DNA from: Nocardioides sp.
GTDB taxonomy: Bacteria > Actinomycetota > Actinomycetes > Propionibacteriales > Nocardioidaceae
Assembly: GCA_002729525.1 (NCBI GenBank)
Contig: PBYI01000009.1
Location: 1-64,000 of the forward strand
Direction of reading: 5' to 3'
DNA length: 64,000 bases
A program made the position numbers and the translations under genes. Shown piece by piece: positions 53,326 through 61,726 of this stretch; within the stretch, counting starts at the first letter, position 1, and each line of letters opens with the position of its first letter. The notes below the pieces were generated by a model. That model saw nothing but the letters and a program-made list of their open reading frames with translations. It did not search any database and was not told the origin of the DNA.

Positions 53326-54267
53326 GTGCCAGAGCCCGCCGTGGTCGTCGAGGACCTCGTGATGCGCTACGGCGACAAGGTCGCCGTCGACGGGCTCTCG
53401 CTGACCGTCGAGACCGGCACCGTCACCGCCGTCCTCGGGCCGAACGGCGCCGGCAAGACCACCACGCTGGAGACCTGCGAGGGCTACCGGGCACCCCACG
53501 GCGGCCGGGTCCGGGTGCTCGGGCTCGACCCGGCGCGCGACCGGCGGGCGCTGCTCCCCCGCATCGGCGTGATGCTCCAGTCCGGTGGCGCGTGGAGCGG
53601 CGTGCGCGCCGTCGAGATGCTGCGCCACGTCGCGCGCCTGCACGCCCACCCGGTCGACGTCGACCTGCTGGTCGACCTGCTCGGCCTCGACGAGTGCGGG
53701 CGGACGCCGTACCGGCGTCTCTCCGGCGGCCAGCAGCAGCGGCTCGGCCTGGCGATGGCCGTCGTGGGCCGCCCCGAGCTGGTCTTCGTCGACGAGCCGA
53801 CCGCCGGGCTCGATCCCGCCGCCCGCCGCGGGGTCTGGGACCTGCTCGGTCGCCTGCGCGAGGACGGCGTCACGGTCGTGCTCACCACGCACTACATGGA
53901 GGAGGCCGAGCGCCTCTCCGACCGGATCCACATCGTCGACTCCGGGCGTCTCGTCGCCAGCGGCACCCCGCTGGAGCTGACCCGCGGCCCCTCGAGCGGC
54001 GCCCGCGCCACCATCCGGCTCGTCGTGACCGAGCCCTTCCCGCCCGACGCACCGGCCTCCCTGGCGGCGGCACTGGGCGAGGGCACCGAAGTGGTCGCCC
54101 TCGACGAGGTCAGCCTCCAGGTCAGCGGACCGGCCGACGCCACCACGCTCGGGCGCGTCTCGCGCTGGTGCGAGGAGCACGGGGTGCTGCCGGAGTCGCT
54201 CACCCTGGGCCAGCGCAACCTCGAGGACGTCTTCCTCGAGCTCACCGGCAAGGAGCTCCAGCCATGA
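53326..54267 (+). CDS. ABC transporter ATP-binding protein
   Basis: A 313-residue DrrA/CcmA-type ATPase. Walker A GPNGAGKTT, signature RLSGGQQQRLGLAMA, Walker B LVFVDEPTAGLD and TTHYMEEAE are intact. It partners the permease that follows (4-base ATGA overlap). Together with ctaA downstream it forms an ATPase-permease-ctaA operon. That order near heme A synthase is common in actinobacteria. GTG follows TAGACT by 8 bases. Confidence 0.93.
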   Translation: MPEPAVVVEDLVMRYGDKVAVDGLSLTVETGTVTAVLGPNGAGKTTTLETCEGYRAPHGGRVRVLGLDPARDRRALLPRIGVMLQSGGAWSGVRAVEMLRHVARLHAHPVDVDLLVDLLGLDECGRTPYRRLSGGQQQRLGLAMAVVGRPELVFVDEPTAGLDPAARRGVWDLLGRLREDGVTVVLTTHYMEEAERLSDRIHIVDSGRLVASGTPLELTRGPSSGARATIRLVVTEPFPPDAPASLAAALGEGTEVVALDEVSLQVSGPADATTLGRVSRWCEEHGVLPESLTLGQRNLEDVFLELTGKELQP

Positions 54268-55055
54268 GCACCGGCACCTTCGTCCCCGCCCCCGGCACGG
54301 CCCCCCTGTCGCGCCGGGTGCTCGCCCAGGCCTCGATGGAGGCCCGGCTGATGCTGCGCAACGGTGAGCAGCTGCTGCTCGCCGTCGTCATCCCGGTGAT
54401 CGTGCTGGTCGGCGCGGTCCAGGGCGCCGACCGGATCGGTCTCGACCTCTCCGGCCAGCGCGCGGTCGACGTGTTCACGCCCGGCGTGCTCGCGCTCGCG
54501 GTCATGTCGACGTCGTTCACCTCCCTGGCGATCGCCACGGGCTTCGAGCGGCGGTACGGCGTCATCAAGCGCCTCGGCTCCTCGCCCCTGACCCGCGGCG
54601 GGCTGCTCGGCGGGAAGGTGCTGGCGCTGCTGGCGGTCGAGGTGCTCCAGGTGCTCGTCGTCGGGGCGGTCGGCCTCGCGCTCGGCTGGGACCCCCGCAC
54701 CGACGCGGCAGGGCTGGGTGCGGCCCTGCTCACGCTGGCGCTCGGCACCGCGGCCTTCGCCTCCCTCGGCCTGCTGCTGGCCGGGGCGCTGCGCGCGGAG
54801 GCAACGCTCGCCGCAGCCAACCTCGTCTACCTGCTGCTGCTCGCCGGTGGCGCCGTCGTGCTCCCCGCCGACGCGTACGGCGGCTTCGGCTCGGTCGTCA
54901 CCTGGCTGCCCTCGGGCGCGCTCGGCGAGGCGATGCGCGCCTCGTTGGAGCGGGGCGGCGAGCTCGGCAGCACGACCGTCACTGCCTGGGCCGTCCTGCT
55001 GGCCTGGGCCGTGGTGGGCACCGTCGCCACCTCCAGGAGGTTCCAGTGGGAGTGA
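54264..55055 (+). CDS. ABC-2 type permease
   Basis: A 263-residue membrane protein with six helices and the ABC-2 consensus ERRYGVIKRLGSSPLTRGGLL between helices 2 and 3. It is coupled to its ATPase upstream and overlaps the ctaA start by 10 bases. Substrate unknown; a link to cytochrome oxidase assembly is suggested only by the neighbour. Confidence 0.92.
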   Translation: MSTGTFVPAPGTAPLSRRVLAQASMEARLMLRNGEQLLLAVVIPVIVLVGAVQGADRIGLDLSGQRAVDVFTPGVLALAVMSTSFTSLAIATGFERRYGVIKRLGSSPLTRGGLLGGKVLALLAVEVLQVLVVGAVGLALGWDPRTDAAGLGAALLTLALGTAAFASLGLLLAGALRAEATLAAANLVYLLLLAGGAVVLPADAYGGFGSVVTWLPSGALGEAMRASLERGGELGSTTVTAWAVLLAWAVVGTVATSRRFQWE

Positions 55056-55999
55056 CCGCACCCGAGACCAGCAGCGCCACCGGGACCACCGCGACCGCCG
55101 GCCGCTGGATGTGGCCGCTGGCCTGGGCGTCCCTGGTCGCCAACATCGGCATCGTCGTCACCGGCGGCGCCGTACGGCTGACCGCCTCCGGGCTCGGCTG
55201 CCCGACCTGGCCGCGATGCACCGACGAGTCGTTCACCCCGCACGGAGAGCTCAGCGCGCACTCCGCGATCGAGTTCGGCAACCGGATGCTCACCTTCGTG
55301 CTCGCCGCGGTGGCGATCGCGACGCTCGTCGTCGCCTGGCGCTCGGGCCGCCGGATCCTGCGGCGTCTCGCACTCGTGCTCGCCCTCGGCGTGCCCGCGC
55401 AGGCGGTCATCGGTGGCGTCACCGTGCTGACCGACCTCAACCCGTGGGTCGTGTCGTTCCACCTGCTCTGCTCGATGGCGATGGTCGGGGTCGCGGTGTG
55501 GCTGCTCCACCGCGTGGCGCACCCGCACGTCGTACGCCGTCGCGGGCCGCTGGTGGGTCTGGTGTGGACCCTGCTCGGCTCGGCGTGGCTGGTGCTCTAC
55601 GTCGGCACGGTGGTGACCGGCTCCGGCCCGCACGCGGGTGACCTCGACGCTCCTCGCAACGGCCTCGACCCGCTCCAGCTCAGCCAGCTGCACGCGGACG
55701 CGGTGTTCCTGCTCGTCGGGCTGACCCTCGGGACGCTCTTCGCGGTGCGCGTCGCCGACGTCGGGGCGACCGCCCGACGGGCCGTGACCTGGCTGGTGGT
55801 CGTCGAGCTCGCGCAGAGCGTCGTCGGGTTCGTCCAGTACTTCACCGACCTGCCCGAGGTGCTCGTCGGCGTGCACATGCTCGGCGCCGCGCTGGTGTCC
55901 GCGGCGGTCTCGTGGGTTGTGCTCGCGGTGGTGCTGCCGCCTTCCCCGGGCGCCGAGGCTCAGCCGTCGGCCGCGACCCGCGCCACCGTCTCGGCGTAG
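55046..55999 (+). CDS. ctaA: Heme A synthase (COX15/CtaA family)
   Basis: A 317-residue membrane protein with eight predicted helices that oxidises heme O to heme A for cytochrome aa3 oxidase. Conserved features are GGAVRLTASGLGCPTWPRC with the Cys pair, HSAIEFGNRMLTF (heme His/Glu), SFHLLCSMAMV, VVTGSGPHAGD and QLHADAVFLL with further His ligands. GTG at 55046 has AGGAGG 5 bases before it; GTG at 55052 is the alternative. The last 40 bases overlap the 3' end of the convergent glycosyltransferase gene. Confidence 0.94.
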   Translation: MGVTAPETSSATGTTATAGRWMWPLAWASLVANIGIVVTGGAVRLTASGLGCPTWPRCTDESFTPHGELSAHSAIEFGNRMLTFVLAAVAIATLVVAWRSGRRILRRLALVLALGVPAQAVIGGVTVLTDLNPWVVSFHLLCSMAMVGVAVWLLHRVAHPHVVRRRGPLVGLVWTLLGSAWLVLYVGTVVTGSGPHAGDLDAPRNGLDPLQLSQLHADAVFLLVGLTLGTLFAVRVADVGATARRAVTWLVVVELAQSVVGFVQYFTDLPEVLVGVHMLGAALVSAAVSWVVLAVVLPPSPGAEAQPSAATRATVSA

Positions 56000-57192
56000 A
56001 GCGCGCCCAGCCGGTCGGCCACCCGGCCGAGCGTGAACGGCACGACGTCCTCCAGCGCCCCGGCGCGCAGCCGCGCCCGGAGGTCGCCGTCGGCGAGCAG
56101 CCGCTCCAGCCGGGTCGCCAGGGCCGCGACGTCCCCGGACGGCGTGACCAGGGCGGAGCGCTCGTCGGTGACCATGTCGGCGATGCCGCCGCGATCGGTG
56201 GTGACCAGTGGCGCCCCGAGAGCCATCGCCTCCAGCACCGTGGTCGGGCACGGGTCCGGCCACTCGCTGGGCAGCACGGCGGCGGTGGCGTACCGGAAGG
56301 CGCTGACCACCCGCTCGTGCGGCCAGGAGTGGTGCAGCACGGCCCCGTCGGGGACGTCGAACGCGTCTCCCTCGCGGCCCACGCACACCAGCGGCGGGCG
56401 GGTCCCCGGGTCGAGCCGGTCGTACGCCGCCAGCAGGGTGCCGAGCCCCTTCTGGCGGGTCAGGTCGCCGGCGAAGAAGAGGAAGTCGCCGTCGGGCAGG
56501 CCGGGGTCGCGCGGCGCGTCGTGGTCGACGAGGTCGTCGGGCACGAAGTTGGGCACGACCTCGTAGCGCGAGCCGTCGACCGGCAGCCGGTTGGCCTCGG
56601 CGACGTACCGGCTGACCGGGGTGAAGAGATCGACGGCACGGCGGCGGACCGGCAGCCCGGCGCGCACGGCGCCCCAGATCGCCTCGCCCCGGCCGGCGCC
56701 GTAGTGGTCACGGGCGCACGGCGGGCAGGCCGTCAGCGACGGCCCGGCACACGGCTCGCCGTCGCGCACCAGCCGCTTGGTGGCGCACACGTGGCCGTAG
56801 TCGTGCAGCGAGTGCACCAGCGGCACCCGGTGCGCGGCCGGCAGCGGGACCAGCGAGTTCACCAGCCAGGTGTGGGCGTGGACGACGTCGGGCCGCACCT
56901 CGCGCAGCAGCCGGCCGAGGTCGCGGGTGGCGACGGGGTCGGGCACCGGGAGGGCGAGCGGCCGGTCGGCGGTCGGGTAGAACCACGGCGCGCGGACGCC
57001 GACGTGGTCGAGGACGTGGCCGGTCACGTCGCGGTCGGCGAGGTCCTCCGGTGCGGCGCCCGAGCCGGGGTCGAGGGTGGCGACGTGGACGTCGTGACCG
57101 CGCTCGGCCAGCGCGAGCGACAGGTTGCGCACGTGCCGCTCCTCGCCGCCGACGACCGGAGGGAAGAACTGGGTGAGCTGGAGGACCCGCAC
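55960..57192 (-). CDS. Glycosyltransferase, GT4 family
   Basis: A 410-residue GT-B glycosyltransferase. The N-terminal LTQFFPPVVGGEERHVRNLS is the GT4 acceptor-side motif; the donor-side motifs are FFAGDLTRQKGLGTLLAAY and PSEWPDPCPTTVLEAMALG (E-x7-E). A Cys-rich insert (CAGPSLTACPPCARDHYG, about 148-165) resembles that of GT4 enzymes in exopolysaccharide clusters. It is the last gene of the polysaccharide operon. Sugar donor unknown. Confidence 0.92.
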   Translation of the reverse strand: MRVLQLTQFFPPVVGGEERHVRNLSLALAERGHDVHVATLDPGSGAAPEDLADRDVTGHVLDHVGVRAPWFYPTADRPLALPVPDPVATRDLGRLLREVRPDVVHAHTWLVNSLVPLPAAHRVPLVHSLHDYGHVCATKRLVRDGEPCAGPSLTACPPCARDHYGAGRGEAIWGAVRAGLPVRRRAVDLFTPVSRYVAEANRLPVDGSRYEVVPNFVPDDLVDHDAPRDPGLPDGDFLFFAGDLTRQKGLGTLLAAYDRLDPGTRPPLVCVGREGDAFDVPDGAVLHHSWPHERVVSAFRYATAAVLPSEWPDPCPTTVLEAMALGAPLVTTDRGGIADMVTDERSALVTPSGDVAALATRLERLLADGDLRARLRAGALEDVVPFTLGRVADRLGALYAETVARVAADG

Positions 57193-57195
57193 GCC

Positions 57196-58170
57196 TCAGC
57201 CCCGCGTCGTACGCCGTCGCGTGAGCCGGGCGAGCCGGCCGCCGAGGCTTCCGGAGACGAGTCCGGCGAGCACGCACACCGTGGCCACGACCAGGCCCAC
57301 CGCCCGCGGCGCGGTGGCCGGGCGGACGGCGCACCGCAGCGTCGCCAGCGGGAGCCCGAGCGCGAAAGACCGCTCGTCGCCGAGCGCGTCGCCGCCGCTG
57401 AGCGCCGAGAGCCGGGCCTTCATCACGCCCTCGCTGTAGCAGCGGCGGGCGAGGTAGCCCCAGGTCAGCCGGGACGCCGGCACGTGGTGGCGGGCGGCGG
57501 CGGCCGGCTCGAAGACGAACCACCCGGCCTCGGCGCGCGCGGCCCGGAGCCCGAAGAGCGCCTCCTCCCCTCCCCCGACGACGTCGCCGTGGTGGCCGAC
57601 CGCCGAGTCGTAGCCACCGAGACCGAGGAAGACCTCGCGCCGGACGACCGAGGTGCCGCCGTACGGGTTGCGCACCCGGGTGCGGGTGGTGGGCATGCCC
57701 CGGTAGGAGCAGCCCCAGGCCCAGAGGTACTCGTCGGGGAGCCACGACGGGCGCGGGGCGTCCCAGATCGGCTCGGATCGGCTGGAGGCCCCGATGACGC
57801 CCTCGGGTCCGAGCGGCTCGAGGAGGCGCTCCATCCAGTCGGGGTCGGCTTCCGCGTCGTCGTCGAGGAAGACGACCCAGTCGGTGCCGATCGCCTCGGC
57901 GCCGGCGTTGCGGGCGGCCGAGACGCCCTGGTTGTGGCCCATGCCCCGGACGTCCTCACTGGGCAGCGCCGCGGCGACCGTGTCGCGGAGCGTGTCGTCG
58001 CCGTCGACCATGACGAGCACGTGGTCGGGCGGGTCGGACTGGGTGCGCAGCGAGGCCACGGCGGCCGTCACCAGCGGCAGCCGGCGCTCCTCGTGCGTGC
58101 AGACGAGGACGCCGACGGTGCCGATGCGGGAGTGGCGGGAGGCGTGGGTGGGTCGCGGTGTGGTGGTCAC
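57196..58170 (-). CDS. Glycosyltransferase, GT2 family
   Basis: A 324-residue GT-A enzyme. VGVLVCTHEERRLPLV starts the domain, DGDD and WVVFLDDDAEADPDWME hold the metal-binding DxD, and GGTSVVRREVFLGLGGYD and GEEALFGLRA are GT2 hallmarks. A C-terminal helix (about 283-303) may anchor it to the membrane. GTG overlaps the deacetylase stop by 4 bases. It starts a coupled pair with the GT4 gene 3 bases after it. Confidence 0.9.
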   Translation of the reverse strand: MTTTPRPTHASRHSRIGTVGVLVCTHEERRLPLVTAAVASLRTQSDPPDHVLVMVDGDDTLRDTVAAALPSEDVRGMGHNQGVSAARNAGAEAIGTDWVVFLDDDAEADPDWMERLLEPLGPEGVIGASSRSEPIWDAPRPSWLPDEYLWAWGCSYRGMPTTRTRVRNPYGGTSVVRREVFLGLGGYDSAVGHHGDVVGGGEEALFGLRAARAEAGWFVFEPAAAARHHVPASRLTWGYLARRCYSEGVMKARLSALSGGDALGDERSFALGLPLATLRCAVRPATAPRAVGLVVATVCVLAGLVSGSLGGRLARLTRRRTTRG

Positions 58171-58991
58171 GTGAGGTTCCTTCCGGTGCGCCGGGCCGCG
58201 CGCCGCACCCAGCGCCAGGCCGGGTACGCCGCCCGCTTCACGGCGGGCAGCAGGGGTGCCGGTCCGTGCGCGACGAGGTCGAGGAGTGCGTCGGGGTCGT
58301 GCTGCGGCCCGACGAGCACGCGGGAGACCGCGAACCGGTCGCCGTCGCGGGCGTGCAGGCGGTGCCCGATCTCGCAGGCGTTGTCGTAGCCGCACGCCGC
58401 GACCCGGCGACGCAGGCCGGCGGCGTGGTAGCCGTGCGGGTAGCACATCGAGCGGACGGCACGGCCGGTCGCGTCCTCCAGCACCCGCTTGCTGCGGGCG
58501 AGGTGCTCGGTGGCGGTGGCGCGCGGCAGCACGTCCATCGGGACGTGCTGGGCGCCGTGGCTGCCGATCTCGACCGTGCGCTCGGGCAGGTCGGCGAGGT
58601 CGCGCAGGTCGGCCGCCCCGAGGACGGGCAGCCGGTCGGCGGGCGGCGGCATCCAGGAGGCGTGCCCGCCGAGGTCGTCGCTGGGGACGTAGAGGGTGGC
58701 CCGGGCGTCGTACCGGTCGAGCACGTCGACGGCGGCGTCGGCGAAGTCGCGGTAGCCGTCGTCGAAGGTCAGCGCGAGCACGTCGGGCGCCGGGTCGTCG
58801 AGCGCCTCGGTCAGTCCGCGCAGCCGCCAGCCGTGCTCGCGCAGCGCGCCGAGCTGCTCGTCGAGCAGGGCGGGCGGCACGGTGAGGTCGGCCAGCGCGG
58901 GTGGCATCGGGCTCCCGATGCTGTGGAACATCAGGACCGGGAGCGGCCCGTCACGGTCCGCGCGACCTCGCGGCGCAGTCTGGTCAGCCAT
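58167..58991 (-). CDS. Polysaccharide deacetylase family protein
   Basis: A 274-residue NodB-fold protein. LPVLMFHSIG begins the domain, LALTFDDGYRDFAD gives the metal and catalytic Asp pair, EIGSHGAQHVPM the His pair (H-x3-H), and CYPHGYHAAGLRRRV the substrate loop (P-x-G). It should remove acetyl groups from amino sugars in the polysaccharide. No signal peptide is visible, so action in the cytosol on a lipid-linked precursor is possible. ATG at 58991 lies inside the end of the upstream Cys-rich gene. Confidence 0.88.
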   Translation of the reverse strand: MADQTAPRGRADRDGPLPVLMFHSIGSPMPPALADLTVPPALLDEQLGALREHGWRLRGLTEALDDPAPDVLALTFDDGYRDFADAAVDVLDRYDARATLYVPSDDLGGHASWMPPPADRLPVLGAADLRDLADLPERTVEIGSHGAQHVPMDVLPRATATEHLARSKRVLEDATGRAVRSMCYPHGYHAAGLRRRVAACGYDNACEIGHRLHARDGDRFAVSRVLVGPQHDPDALLDLVAHGPAPLLPAVKRAAYPAWRWVRRAARRTGRNLT

Positions 58992-59119
58992 GACCCACCA
59001 CGCTCGGCGTGGAAGCGGACACAGGCGCACCCGGAGCAGTCGGTGCCCCGGCGGTAGTGCTCGTGCGCCGCACGAGGGTGGCCGCAGCAGCAGCCCCGGT
59101 CGTCGTCCCGGCTACCCAT
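58931..59119 (-). CDS. Cys-rich mini-protein in the polysaccharide operon
   Basis: A 62-residue protein with CCCGHPRAAHEHYRRGTDCSG then CACVRF: six Cys and three His spaced like a metal-binding knuckle (C-x-C-G-H-x4-H-x-H-Y...D-C-x2-C-x-C). A basic tail follows. I recall similar C-x-CGH...HYR-x-GTDC proteins in actinobacteria with no known function. The ATG at 59119 follows TTACGGT by 6 bases; the gene overlaps the deacetylase start by 61 bases. Confidence 0.72.
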   Translation of the reverse strand: MGSRDDDRGCCCGHPRAAHEHYRRGTDCSGCACVRFHAERGGSWLTRLRREVARTVTGRSRS

Positions 59120-59159
59120 CGAGCCACCGTAACGAGGACGGGCCCGGTCGCGCGCGGGT

Positions 59160-60341
59160 TCACGACGATCCGTCCCGTGAGGTCGCTCCCACGGCGGCGC
59201 GGGTCTCGGTCCAGGCGCGCAGGGCGGCGTACGTCGGGCCGATCCGGCCGTCGGCGGTGAGCAGCGCGTAGGCCGCCGGGTCGTACGGCGTGACGTGCAG
59301 GTGGTACCACGACAGCGCCTCGACGTCGGTCGTGCAGGTGGCCACCTCGAGCACGGTCGTGGCGTACGTCGCGCGGGTGGCACGCGAGACGTCGTCGGTG
59401 GACCAACCGACCTCGGAGACGTAGACGCCGGTGCCGGTGACGTCGGCGACCTGCTGGTAGCCGGCGAACGCATCGAGGCGGCCGTCGTCGCCGGGCTCAC
59501 CGGGTGCCGCCGCGGGGTCGAGGTCGGTGTAGGGATCGACCCCGACGAGGTCGAACGGCAGCAGCGACGTGCCGCCGAGGTAGTCGACGAGCTCCTGGGC
59601 GAAGCCGATGTCGTTGCCGTCCAGGCCGCCGCTGACCAGCATCGTGGTGCTGTCGCCGACGGCGTCGCGGGCGGCTGCGGTGGCGCGGAGCAGGGCCCCG
59701 AAGGCCGCAGCGTTGGGGCCGGTGGCCCAGCGGTCGGCGTTGTCGGGCTCGCTCCACGTCTCGACGTACGCCGCCCGCCCGTCGAGGTGGGTCAGTACGT
59801 CCTCGACGAACGCCTTCCAGCGGTCGAGCTCGGCGTCGGTGCGCGGCGGGGTCCACATCGACCCGTCGGTCGCGCGGCGGCTGGCTGCGTCGAGCGCCCA
59901 GGCGGGCGTGTGGATGAGGCGGACCCGCACCTGGAGGTCCCGGGCCTCCGCCGCGTCGAGCACCCGGTCGAGACCGGTCCAGTCCGGTGTCGCGCCCCGG
60001 CGGGGCTGGACGGTGCGCCAGGAGACGGTGGTGGAGACGACGTCCGCGCCGGCGCGCGCGGCGACGCCGACGAGGCGGCGTACCTCGGCGGTCGACAGGG
60101 ACGGGTCGGCGGCGTCGCCGGTGTCGGTGTTGACGCCGAGGTCGAGCAGCGGTCCGGGGTGGTCGCCGTCGACGTCGCAACGCTCGGCGGTCGGCGCCGA
60201 CGCGTCGTCGTGCGCGGCGGCGGTGCCCGTGCCGTCAGGGTCGTTGCCGATGCCGCGGAGCGCCGGGACGGCGAGCGCGACGAGGCCGAGGAGGACCAGC
60301 ACGGCGACCGCGAGCACCGTACGACGTCCGCGCGCGCTCAC
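59160..60341 (-). CDS. Glycoside hydrolase-like protein (GH5/GH39-type barrel)
   Basis: A 393-residue protein with an N-terminal membrane anchor or signal (about residues 8-28) and an outer (beta/alpha)8 domain. YVETWSEPDN fits the acid/base Glu of clan GH-A (usual N-E-P is S-E-P), and TGVYVSEVGWST the nucleophile Glu. It may trim or release the polysaccharide made by the operon. GTG overlaps the flippase stop by 4 bases. Confidence 0.82.
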   Translation of the reverse strand: MSARGRRTVLAVAVLVLLGLVALAVPALRGIGNDPDGTGTAAAHDDASAPTAERCDVDGDHPGPLLDLGVNTDTGDAADPSLSTAEVRRLVGVAARAGADVVSTTVSWRTVQPRRGATPDWTGLDRVLDAAEARDLQVRVRLIHTPAWALDAASRRATDGSMWTPPRTDAELDRWKAFVEDVLTHLDGRAAYVETWSEPDNADRWATGPNAAAFGALLRATAAARDAVGDSTTMLVSGGLDGNDIGFAQELVDYLGGTSLLPFDLVGVDPYTDLDPAAAPGEPGDDGRLDAFAGYQQVADVTGTGVYVSEVGWSTDDVSRATRATYATTVLEVATCTTDVEALSWYHLHVTPYDPAAYALLTADGRIGPTYAALRAWTETRAAVGATSRDGSS

Positions 60342-61726
60342 GACGCGTCCTCGACCACCGGCGCGCGACGGCCCTGGCGCACGACGACGACCAGCAACGG
60401 CACGGCGACGACGAGCTCCACCGTGAGGCCGACGAGCCAGCCGAGCGCGACGCCGCGGGCGTCGTCGAGGACGCCGCCCACGACCGCGCCGGCGATCTCG
60501 ACGAGCACGGCGCAGACCGCCAGGGTGGTGGCGAGCCGGAACTGCTCGCGCACCCGCCACCAGGCGACGAGGTGGTCCTTGACCACCATGCCGATGCCGG
60601 CGGGGATGAGCAGGAGCAGCAGCACGTAGCCCTCGGCGGCGTACTGCGGACCGAAGACGAGGAGCACCGGGTAGCCCAGCGCCGCTGCGCCCGCCTCGGC
60701 GAGCAGGACGAGGCCCAGGCACACCGGGAGCGTCTGCCGCATCGAGCGGGCGAGCTCGAGAGGGTGGTCGTTGGCGCGCCGCGCGAACAGCGCCACGCTG
60801 ACGAAGTAGGGGATCACGAAGGCGAAGGTCGCGATGAGCCAGGCGATCGCGAACGGCGCGTTCTCCTCCGACGTCAGCACCAGGCCGGCGACGGCCGGCA
60901 CGAGCTGGGTGGAGGCCGCGACGGCGAGGTTGAGGCCGTAGTGACGCGTCGCGCGGGCCGCCTCGCCGACGACGACGCCGATCCGGCCACGCGCGCGGAC
61001 GCCGCCGGGCGGCGGAACGTCGAGCGTCGCCCCGCCCGGCAGGCGCAGCCGGCGCCAGGCGAGGAGGACCGACAGCAGGATCGGCACGATCCACAGGGCC
61101 TGCAGCGCGGTCGCGTCGCGCACGCCCAGCAGCAGCACCACGAGGGTGAGCGGGAAGCGCAGGAGGGAGGCGGTGATGTTGCGCCGCAGCTGGACGTCGG
61201 CGCGGTCGACGCCGAGCACCGCCTCGTCGAGCACCAGCACGATCGCCGCGGCGGCCGCGCCGACGAGGAACATCGCCGTGCGACACGGCGACTCCAGGCC
61301 GTGCGCGAGCGCACCCCCTCCGGTGGCCCGGACGACGAGCGCCACCACGAGCGACACCGCCGCCGCGACCACGCTCACCGACAGGAACGCCCGCAGCACC
61401 AGTCCGCGGTGCTCCTCGGGCGGTCGGCGCGGGAGCTCGACGACGAGGTAGGTGCCCAGGCCGAGCGAGCCGACGAGACCCAGCAGGGTCTGCGTGCTGA
61501 TCACCGCGGAGGCGGCGCCGACCTCATCGGCGTCCACCAGGCGGGTCACCAGGATCCAGAACAGGAAGCTCAGTGCCGCCGTGGCGCCCTGGCCGCCGAC
61601 CAGGGAGCCGGCCATCCGCCACAGCGCGCTCTCCGAGCGCATCGCCGACAGCCGCTTCACGGCGACCTCCTCGTGGGTCGTCGAGGGCCGCGTCGAGGCC
61701 TCGGTCCGGTCGTGGGGAGCATTCAC
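60338..61726 (-). CDS. Polysaccharide flippase-like membrane protein (MOP superfamily)
   Basis: A 462-residue protein with 12-14 helices resembling Wzx/oligosaccharide flippases: ALWRMAGSLVGGQGATAALSFLF at the start, TRLVDADEVGAASAVIS and LLVFGPQYAAEGYVLLLLL late. It should move lipid-linked repeat units across the membrane. GTG at 61726 overlaps the upstream stop by 4 bases; an ATG at about residue 32 of this frame (MRSESALWR) is an alternative start. Confidence 0.87.
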   Translation of the reverse strand: MNAPHDRTEASTRPSTTHEEVAVKRLSAMRSESALWRMAGSLVGGQGATAALSFLFWILVTRLVDADEVGAASAVISTQTLLGLVGSLGLGTYLVVELPRRPPEEHRGLVLRAFLSVSVVAAAVSLVVALVVRATGGGALAHGLESPCRTAMFLVGAAAAAIVLVLDEAVLGVDRADVQLRRNITASLLRFPLTLVVLLLGVRDATALQALWIVPILLSVLLAWRRLRLPGGATLDVPPPGGVRARGRIGVVVGEAARATRHYGLNLAVAASTQLVPAVAGLVLTSEENAPFAIAWLIATFAFVIPYFVSVALFARRANDHPLELARSMRQTLPVCLGLVLLAEAGAAALGYPVLLVFGPQYAAEGYVLLLLLIPAGIGMVVKDHLVAWWRVREQFRLATTLAVCAVLVEIAGAVVGGVLDDARGVALGWLVGLTVELVVAVPLLVVVVRQGRRAPVVEDAS

